Source of the DNA: Flavobacteriales bacterium
GTDB lineage: Bacteria > Bacteroidota > Bacteroidia > Flavobacteriales > Schleiferiaceae
NCBI GenBank assembly: GCA_002737315.1
Contig: NSIH01000009.1
Coordinates: 1 to 46,188, forward strand
Direction: 5' to 3'
Length of the DNA: 46,188 nt
Positions within the stretch are counted from its first letter, which is position 1. Every line of letters starts with the position of its first letter. The notes beneath the pieces are model-generated. The model worked only from the letters and a program-made list of their open reading frames with translations. It had not been told where the DNA came from and ran no database searches. A program made the position numbers and the translations under genes. Below, in pieces: positions 39,801 through 46,188 of the stretch.

Positions 39801-41787
39801 CCCCGACCGACTGAGTTCGCGCTGGGTCGCGGGCATTAGTGCATTCCTGGCCTTGTTTGCCGTTGCGGTGCTGGTCAAGCTGTATGTGGTCTCGATTCGC
39901 GACGGTGCAGCACTGCGCGAAGCCGCCCGAGACAGGGTAGTGCAGCGGCGCACGGTGCAGGCGAGCCGGGGCAATATCTATTCCTCTGACGGGCAACTGC
40001 TGGCCACCTCGATGCCCGTGTACGAGCTGCGTTGGGATGCCTCGCTGGTGAGCAAGGAGCACTTTGATAAGAGCATTAACAAGACCGCCATTGGGCTGCA
40101 GCTTCTTTTGCCCGAGCGCAGTGCCTGGGAATGGCTGACCTACCTCAAGGAGCAGCAAAGCGAGAAAAAACGCTATGCGCTAATCGCTAAGAACCTGAGC
40201 TTTAGTATGTACCGCAAGGTGCTTAGCCTGGCACTCTTTGATGGTGGTCCGTTTGAACACGGCTTAATTGCAGAGGAGCGCTACACCCGGCTCATGCCGC
40301 TTGGCATGATGGCCGAGCGGACCATAGGCTACTGGAGGCCTGACGCTAAGGCCGGACTCGAGGCCACCTTCAATAAAGTATTGGGCGGTCAAAACGGACT
40401 TCGGTGGATGCAGCATTTTGGCAAGGGCCAGTGGAAGCCGCTAGAGGCCAACTACGAGGTGGAACCGCGCGACGGAGCCGACATCGAAACTACCCTTGAC
40501 ACACGCATTCAAGACATTGCGCATCGGGCTCTACTGCAGCGACTGGAGCAGTTTCAGGCGGAACACGGTTGCGTGATTGTGATGGAGGTGGCCACGGGCA
40601 AAATCCGCGCAATGGTTAACCTGGGACGCGAAAAAGGCGACTCGAACTACACCGAGCTTCGGAACTATGCCGTCTGGGAACGAACCGAGCCCGGATCCAC
40701 GTTCAAGTTTGCTGCCCTTTTGGCCGCACTCGAAGACGGCGTGGTAGACACCGCCACCAAAGTCGATACCGACGGAGGCGTTTATATGGTCTACGGCAAA
40801 AAAGTAAACGACTCCCACAAAGGCGGCTACGGCGTGATTTCGCTCGGACGCGCCTTGGAAGTATCGAGCAATACCGGAGTAGTTAAGGCAATTTACCCCA
40901 AGTATGCCGCCAACCCGCAGGAATTTATTGATCGCCTGTACCAAATGGGCTTGGGCGAAAAAACAGGCATCGAAGTCAACGGCGAGAGCAAGCCCTTCAT
41001 TCCACAGCCAAGCAGCGCTCGCTGGTCTGGCACCACCCTGCCCTGGATGATGTTTGGCTACGGAGTGCAGTGCACGCCCCTTCAGACCTTGGTTTTTTAC
41101 AATGCCCTGGCCAACGAAGGCAAGATGGTGAGGCCCCGCCTCTGGGAGCGAACGATAGACCGCGGTCAGGTCGTTGCCGAATCGGAAGTGGAATACATTC
41201 GCAGCAGCATTGCGTCCAAGGAGAATGTAGCCAAGGTCCGCAGCCTCATGGAGAACGTCGTGCTGCGCGGAACCGCTACCAACATCCGGCTCGACTCGCT
41301 AAAGCTCGCCGGCAAGACGGGTACCTGCCAGCTGGAGTACTGGAATCCGGAGAAAATGGGCTACCAGGCTTCGTTTGCGGGCTACTTTCCGGCGGACAAT
41401 CCCAAGTATTCTTGCGTAGTGGTGGTTTCACGGCCCATTAAAAGCATGGGCTATTATGCCAACGTGGTTGCTGCGCCGGTCTTTCAGGACATCGCGGTGG
41501 GCATTACCCGATTTATTCCCGACGAGCAGGCCCCGCCCAAGGGTTACTGGACGGAGGGGCTAGAAAACGTTGCCCAAAAGCAGTCTGCGTCGAGCGAAAA
41601 GCAATGGGCTGATGCCGAAGCCGACCTTGAGCGCGGAACCATGCCCAACTGGACCGGCTGGAAGGCCACCGACGCCCTGCGACTGCTCGAACGCAAGGGT
41701 TACACGGTGCAAACCAAGGGGAACGGACGCGTGCTATCCTGGAATCCTGGCGTCGGGCGCAAAACCATTATGCTGATTTTAGGATGA
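39787..41787 (+). CDS. ftsI: Division transpeptidase FtsI (PBP3-type) with PASTA domain
   Basis: Septal peptidoglycan transpeptidase anchored in the inner membrane. Seen: 666 aa, one N-terminal helix (about 13-33), a dimerisation domain with ASRGNIYSSDGQLLA, and the penicillin-binding domain with Ser304-x-x-Lys307 in EPGSTFKF, Ser360-x-Asn362 and Lys510-Thr-Gly in AGKTGTC. A single C-terminal PASTA domain (MPNWTGWKATDALRLLERKGY, from about 619) is common in this phylum. The stop overlaps murE by 4 nt (ATGA). Confidence 0.96.
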   Translation: MKPNDPDRLSSRWVAGISAFLALFAVAVLVKLYVVSIRDGAALREAARDRVVQRRTVQASRGNIYSSDGQLLATSMPVYELRWDASLVSKEHFDKSINKTAIGLQLLLPERSAWEWLTYLKEQQSEKKRYALIAKNLSFSMYRKVLSLALFDGGPFEHGLIAEERYTRLMPLGMMAERTIGYWRPDAKAGLEATFNKVLGGQNGLRWMQHFGKGQWKPLEANYEVEPRDGADIETTLDTRIQDIAHRALLQRLEQFQAEHGCVIVMEVATGKIRAMVNLGREKGDSNYTELRNYAVWERTEPGSTFKFAALLAALEDGVVDTATKVDTDGGVYMVYGKKVNDSHKGGYGVISLGRALEVSSNTGVVKAIYPKYAANPQEFIDRLYQMGLGEKTGIEVNGESKPFIPQPSSARWSGTTLPWMMFGYGVQCTPLQTLVFYNALANEGKMVRPRLWERTIDRGQVVAESEVEYIRSSIASKENVAKVRSLMENVVLRGTATNIRLDSLKLAGKTGTCQLEYWNPEKMGYQASFAGYFPADNPKYSCVVVVSRPIKSMGYYANVVAAPVFQDIAVGITRFIPDEQAPPKGYWTEGLENVAQKQSASSEKQWADAEADLERGTMPNWTGWKATDALRLLERKGYTVQTKGNGRVLSWNPGVGRKTIMLILG

Positions 41788-43241
41788 AGCTGCTGAAGAA
41801 CTTGCTCTATGGCCTGCGCCTGACCGACGTGCAGGGCAGCACCAATTTGGCGGTGGAATTCGTGGCATCCGACAGCCGCAGCGTGCGTGCCGATAGCCTT
41901 TTTATCGCAATACGGGGCAGTCATTCCGACGGACACCACTACCTTGATCAGGCACTGGCAGCAGGCGCAAGGGCCCTGATAGTCGAGGAGCTTCCCAGCG
42001 CTCCCTCCGCCAACGTTACCTGGATTGTGGTCGACAACAGTGCCGAGGCCTATGCCCTAATTGCATGCTCCTGGTTTGACCAACCCAGCCATAGCATGAG
42101 CGTGGTCGGCGTAACAGGGACCAACGGCAAAACCACGACCGCGACCCTGCTCTACCACATGCTGATGTACCGCGGAACCAAAACGGGCCTTATCAGCACC
42201 GTAAAGGTCTGCGTGAACTCCGCCGAAGAAGCCGCAACCCATACCACACCCGATGCCTGGGTGCTTCAGGGTCATTTGGCGCGCATGAGGGACGCGGGCT
42301 GCAAGGTGGTGTTCATTGAAGTGAGCTCGCACGGTCTGGTGCAGCACCGTGCGTCGGGCTTGCGCTTTGCCGGAGCGGTATTCACCAACATTTCTCGCGA
42401 CCACCTCGACTACCACGTGACCATGGACCGCTACGTGGCCGCCAAAAAGTTGCTATTCGACGGGCTGGCACCAGAGGCCTTTGCCCTAGTTAACTCCGAC
42501 GACAAGCACGGCGAAACCATGCTCCTGAATTGCGGGGCGCGCCAAATTACTTATGCACTCAAGCGCCCGGCAGACATCAAGGTGAAGGTCTTAGAATCAC
42601 ACCTTCAAGGAACGCTTCTGAGCATCAACCAGCGGGAGTGCTGGTCGCAGCTCATTGGCGGATTCAATGCCTACAACATGGCTGCAATGTATGGGGTCGC
42701 CGTTGAGCTGGGAATTCCGGCAGACGAAGCGCTTCAAGCCCTTAGCGCGGTGCGAAGTGTAGACGGCCGGTTCCAGAAGGTTCCCGGGCCCGAAGGCCGC
42801 ATGGGAATAGTTGACTATGCCCATACACCCGATGCGCTCGAGAACATGCTTAAAACGCTTCAGGAACTCAATCAAGGCGACCAGCAAATCATTACCGTAG
42901 TGGGTTGCGGAGGCGATCGCGACAAGGGCAAGCGCCCCGTAATGGCGGGCATTGCGGCAGACCGAAGCACCAAGGCCATACTGACCAGCGACAATCCGCG
43001 CAGCGAAGACCCCGAGGCCATTCTCGACGACATGGAAGCCGGCCTGGACCCCGTCCAAAAACGCAGAACGCTGAGAATCAGCGATCGCGCCCAGGCTATT
43101 AAACTGGCCGTGCAGCTCGCCAAGCCCGGAGACGTCATCTTGGTCGCCGGCAAAGGCCACGAAACCTACCAAGAAATCGCAGGAGTCAAGTACCCTTTTG
43201 ACGACGTTGCCACCCTCAAAGACCAGTTTAACGCCCTATAA
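41784..43241 (+). CDS. murE: UDP-MurNAc-tripeptide synthetase MurE
   Basis: Adds the third amino acid to UDP-MurNAc-L-Ala-D-Glu. Seen: 485 aa, ATP loop GVTGTNGKTTT (109-119), the TTPDAW and EVSSHGL segments, NISRDHLDYH, and DNPRSEDP near residue 408. The DNPRxE motif is the specificity site for meso-diaminopimelate, so the wall is probably of the DAP type. Followed by mraY after 3 nt. Confidence 0.97.
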   Translation: MKLLKNLLYGLRLTDVQGSTNLAVEFVASDSRSVRADSLFIAIRGSHSDGHHYLDQALAAGARALIVEELPSAPSANVTWIVVDNSAEAYALIACSWFDQPSHSMSVVGVTGTNGKTTTATLLYHMLMYRGTKTGLISTVKVCVNSAEEAATHTTPDAWVLQGHLARMRDAGCKVVFIEVSSHGLVQHRASGLRFAGAVFTNISRDHLDYHVTMDRYVAAKKLLFDGLAPEAFALVNSDDKHGETMLLNCGARQITYALKRPADIKVKVLESHLQGTLLSINQRECWSQLIGGFNAYNMAAMYGVAVELGIPADEALQALSAVRSVDGRFQKVPGPEGRMGIVDYAHTPDALENMLKTLQELNQGDQQIITVVGCGGDRDKGKRPVMAGIAADRSTKAILTSDNPRSEDPEAILDDMEAGLDPVQKRRTLRISDRAQAIKLAVQLAKPGDVILVAGKGHETYQEIAGVKYPFDDVATLKDQFNAL

Positions 43242-43244
43242 ACC

Positions 43245-44474
43245 ATGCTCTACGCCCTCTTTGATGCCCTTAGACCCTATGATTTGCCTGGTGCAGGCCT
43301 CTTTAGCTACCTAACCTTTAGGGCGGGCCTTGCCATTTTGCTGTCGCTCACCATCAGCCTGGCCTTTGGCGGTCGGCTTATCAAGGTACTGCGCAAGCTG
43401 CAGGTGGGTGAAAGCATTCGCGACCTTGGTCTCGAGGGCCAGCTCAGCAAGGCCGGCACCCCGACCATGGGCGGACTCATTATTTTGGCAGCCATTGTTG
43501 TTCCGGTTCTGCTGGTCGCAGACCTGAGCAACGTCTACATTCAGCTGCTGCTGCTCACGACCGTTTGGATGGGAGCCATCGGATTCACCGACGACTACAT
43601 CAAGGTATTTCGCAAAAACAAGCAGGGCCTTAGGGGCATTTTTAAGGTAATCGGTCAGGTCAGCCTGGGTGCCGTAGTTGCCGCCGTGCTGGCCTTTCAT
43701 CCCGACGTTACCATGAAAGAGGAGGTCGCCGCCAACGACCTCAAGCTTCTTTATGGCGAAGTAAGCACAGGCCGCCCCAGCTTTGGCCCTGCCGAGCAGC
43801 ACCTGCGCACCACCATCCCCCTGGTCAAGGACTCTACATTCGACTACGCCGACCTAGTGTTTTGGTCGGATGCTAAAGAGGAATGGGCATGGTTGGTCTT
43901 CATGGTGGTAGTAATTTTTATCATCACCGCGGTGAGCAACGGCGCCAACCTGACCGACGGCCTCGACGGTCTCGCGGGCGGAACCTCCGCAATAATAGCC
44001 TTCACGCTGGCGATACTTGCCTACGTAAGCGGTTCGGTAGTCTTTGCCAGCTACCTCGACATTATGTACATACCCATGTCGGGCGAAATGATCGTTTTTG
44101 CCGCGGCCTTCCTGGGGTCGGCTATTGGCTTCCTCTGGTACAACACCTACCCAGCCCAGGTATTCATGGGCGACACGGGCAGCCTTTCTATAGGCGCTAT
44201 TATCGCCGTGTTTGCCCTAGCCATTCGCAAGGAGCTCCTGATTCCAATTTTGGCCGGAGTCTTTTTGGTCGAAAACCTCAGTGTGCTGCTCCAGGTGGGC
44301 TACTTTAAGTTCACCAAGAAGCGTTACGGCGAGGGCCGTCGCATCTTCTTGATGTCGCCGCTGCACCACCACTTTCAAAAAAAGGGCCTTCACGAGTCTA
44401 AAATCGTTACGCGATTCTGGATTTCGGGCATCTTTTTGGCGATTTTGACCCTAATTACCCTCAAACTCCGCTAA
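43245..44474 (+). CDS. mraY: Phospho-MurNAc-pentapeptide transferase MraY
   Basis: Polytopic membrane enzyme that makes lipid I. Seen: 409 aa with about ten membrane helices, KAGTPTMGG near residue 70, the catalytic [25 protein letters not shown] near 225, [11 protein letters not shown], and the His motif [11 protein letters not shown]. An extra loop of about 45 residues (about 160-205, [11 protein letters not shown] onward) explains the length over the 360 aa of E. coli and is usual in Bacteroidota. Confidence 0.97.
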   Translation: MLYALFDALRPYDLPGAGLFSYLTFRAGLAILLSLTISLAFGGRLIKVLRKLQVGESIRDLGLEGQLSKAGTPTMGGLIILAAIVVPVLLVADLSNVYIQLLLLTTVWMGAIGFTDDYIKVFRKNKQGLRGIFKVIGQVSLGAVVAAVLAFHPDVTMKEEVAANDLKLLYGEVSTGRPSFGPAEQHLRTTIPLVKDSTFDYADLVFWSDAKEEWAWLVFMVVVIFIITAVSNGANLTDGLDGLAGGTSAIIAFTLAILAYVSGSVVFASYLDIMYIPMSGEMIVFAAAFLGSAIGFLWYNTYPAQVFMGDTGSLSIGAIIAVFALAIRKELLIPILAGVFLVENLSVLLQVGYFKFTKKRYGEGRRIFLMSPLHHHFQKKGLHESKIVTRFWISGIFLAILTLITLKLR

Positions 44475-44478
44475 GGAA

Positions 44479-45828
44479 GTGCGTAATACCCTTCCCCAAC
44501 GAATTGCCGTGCTTGGCGGCGGGGAGAGCGGCGTTGGAGCCGCCCTTCTTGCTGCCCATCGCGGAATCCAAGTCTTTTTGAGCGAAGGCAAAACCCTAAG
44601 CGACCAATTCAGGGCAGAGCTCGAGGCCGCCAAGGTGGACTTTGAAGAAGGCAACCACAGCCTAGAACAGCTCCTCAGGGCCGAAGCGGTAGTAAAAAGT
44701 CCGGGCATTTCGCCCAACCATCCCATTGTTCAGGCAATCAAGCAGGCCGGAATACCCCTATGGTCCGACATAGAATGGTTTTACCGCAACTGCCCGAGCC
44801 ATGCCAAAATAGCCGCAATCACCGGAAGCAACGGCAAGACTACCACCACGGCTTGGCTTAGCCACATCCTGCGGCAGGCCGGAGCCAACGTGCAAATGGG
44901 CGGAAACATTGGCATTGGTGCGGGCCGGCTCCTGCTCGAGCCCGACGCAGACATTTATGTATTGGAGGTTTCGAGCTACCAGCTCGAGGACTGCCCCAGC
45001 TTTAAGCCCGACGTGGCCGTTCTAACCAACATCACTCCAGACCACCTGGATCGGTACGGCAGCCTTGAGGCCTACGCCGAAACCAAGTTTGCTATTGCAC
45101 AGCACCAGAGTGCCGACGACGCCTTTGTCTTTTATGGCGAAGACCCCGTAAGCCGCCGCTACCTCGAGCGGGTTGCCGCAAGACTCTACCCCATCTACAC
45201 CACCATGCCTGAAGAGCTACCGATTCAGGGTGCGACCCCGATACCCCCAAAATACCTTATTAGAACCTCGAACTCCGACATGACCATAGACGAACTCGCC
45301 CTGCAGGGAAAACACAATACCTTCAACGCCCTTGCGGCTGGACTTTCGGCCAGGCTGCTCCAGGTGCGCGACGAAGCCATCCGCGAATCGCTCGCCCACT
45401 TTGAAGGCCTCCCGCACCGCATGGAAGCCGTTGCGCACGTTGGGGGAATTCACTTTGTCAACGATTCCAAGGCCACCAACGTCAACTCGACCTACTACGC
45501 CCTGGAGAGCATGAAAACCCCGACCGTACTGATTCTCGGTGGCGTAGACAAGGGGAACGACTACAGCGAACTCTATGGTTTGGTAGAGAAAAAAGTCAAG
45601 GCCATAGTGGCCATGGGGACCGACAACTCCAAGATTGCCGCTGCCTTTGAGGGTCGGGTGCACCTGCTTGCCGAGACCGCGAGCATGGAACAGGCCGTGC
45701 GCATGGCCTACCAACTCGCCAGCAAAGGCGACACGGTGCTGCTAAGCCCCTGTTGCGCAAGCTTTGACCTCTTTGAGAACTACGAAGACCGGGGCAGCCA
45801 ATTCAAAGCCTGCGTTCGCGCCCTGTAA
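44479..45828 (+). CDS. murD: UDP-MurNAc-L-alanine:D-glutamate ligase MurD
   Basis: Adds D-glutamate in cytoplasmic peptidoglycan precursor synthesis. Seen: 449 aa from a GTG start 4 nt after mraY, N-terminal Rossmann-like VLGGGESGVGAALLA, KSPGISPNHP, ATP loop GSNGKTTT (116-123), EVSSYQLED, NITPDHLDRYG, and the C-terminal LLSPCCASFDLFENYEDRG. Complete catalytic set. Confidence 0.97.
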   Translation: MRNTLPQRIAVLGGGESGVGAALLAAHRGIQVFLSEGKTLSDQFRAELEAAKVDFEEGNHSLEQLLRAEAVVKSPGISPNHPIVQAIKQAGIPLWSDIEWFYRNCPSHAKIAAITGSNGKTTTTAWLSHILRQAGANVQMGGNIGIGAGRLLLEPDADIYVLEVSSYQLEDCPSFKPDVAVLTNITPDHLDRYGSLEAYAETKFAIAQHQSADDAFVFYGEDPVSRRYLERVAARLYPIYTTMPEELPIQGATPIPPKYLIRTSNSDMTIDELALQGKHNTFNALAAGLSARLLQVRDEAIRESLAHFEGLPHRMEAVAHVGGIHFVNDSKATNVNSTYYALESMKTPTVLILGGVDKGNDYSELYGLVEKKVKAIVAMGTDNSKIAAAFEGRVHLLAETASMEQAVRMAYQLASKGDTVLLSPCCASFDLFENYEDRGSQFKACVRAL

Positions 45829-45831
45829 ATC

Positions 45832-46188
45832 ATGGAAAAGCCGGGATTCAGCGCATACTTTCAGGGGAGCACCCAGGTTTGGATGAGCCTGATCTTGCTA
45901 TCGCTGTTTTCCTTGCTGCCGGTCTACAGCGGCGGCGGAGCACTAAGCTACTTCGCCTACGTGGTGCTGAGCTGGGGCCTAGCCTTTGTCATTCACCGCG
46001 CGCCCTACCGCTTCTTTGGCAGCCTTGCGGGCATACTCATGGTCATCACCCTGGGGCTGCTGGTATTTACCCTAGCCCAAGGCCGGACCATTGGCGGAGC
46101 CAATGCAAGCCGATGGATCAACATCTTTGGAATCTCGTTCCAAACCAGCGCGATGGCCAACGTGGTGCTCATCATGTACGTAGCGCGG
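45832..46188 (+). CDS. ftsW: Cell division glycosyltransferase FtsW, partial (3' end beyond window)
   Basis: SEDS-family polymerase of septal peptidoglycan working with FtsI. The first 119 codons are present, from ATG 45832, 3 nt after murD. Seen: hydrophobic helices at about 17-33, 38-54 and 62-80, then the family segment GGANASRWINIFGISFQ, where SEDS proteins have a similar RW-I loop. Identified by this motif and its position in the dcw order. Confidence 0.92.
   Translation, partial: MEKPGFSAYFQGSTQVWMSLILLSLFSLLPVYSGGGALSYFAYVVLSWGLAFVIHRAPYRFFGSLAGILMVITLGLLVFTLAQGRTIGGANASRWINIFGISFQTSAMANVVLIMYVAR

Overview
The window is a chromosomal segment of a member of the phylum Bacteroidota, most likely the order Flavobacteriales. 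The evidence is a complete gldK-gldL-gldM-gldN type IX secretion/gliding cluster preceded by a PorP/SprF-type gene, a separate gldB-gldC pair, a glycosidase ending in a type IX sorting domain, Bacteroidota-type LptE, and recurrent TAnnTTTG promoter elements in place of Shine-Dalgarno sites. Base composition looks clearly above 50% GC by eye, which is high for this order. I cannot name a genus. There is no sign of prophage, insertion sequences, integrons or CRISPR.

Layout. 1-3913 (minus): partial pabB, lpd, lnt. 3945-7463 (plus): pssA, purS, then three translationally coupled secreted-protein genes that look like a pilin-like subunit, a PapD-like chaperone and an outer-membrane barrel. 7435-10908 (minus): a PAP2 phosphatase and a secreted GH13 amylase. 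10977-12657: two convergent predicted outer-membrane proteins. 12672-19969 (minus): tRNA-Leu(UAA), groEL, groES, secG, a TPR protein, lptE, a sigma-54-type activator, a small secreted protein and miaB. 20080-30237 (plus): topA, an arginase-fold pseudoenzyme, porP/sprF-like, gldK, gldL, gldM, gldN and a FAD oxidoreductase. 30234-37838: DUF983, an ABC-F ATPase, a PafA-like phosphatase, nadE, gldB, gldC, engB and an alpha/beta hydrolase. 38107-46188 (plus): the dcw cluster mraZ, rsmH, ftsL, ftsI, murE, mraY, murD and partial ftsW.

How the parts fit together. The GldK-N core plus GldB/GldC would secrete cargo such as the GH13 enzyme, which carries the C-terminal sorting signal. LptE, SecG, Lnt and the dcw genes build the envelope through which the machine spans. 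The sigma-54-type activator sits in one tight operon with miaB, lptE and secG. A nearly identical 14-bp palindrome lies upstream of that operon and upstream of groESL, and groESL also has a sigma-54-like promoter sequence, which suggests an envelope/protein-folding stress circuit (inference).

The most novel candidate is the cassette at 5024-7463, a possible minimal and divergent chaperone-usher-like surface system with a hairpin-rich leader in front of it. Two genome-wide habits also stand out. Many genes have their -7 promoter element only 4-5 nt before the start codon, implying leaderless mRNAs. All five convergent gene pairs overlap at their 3' ends.
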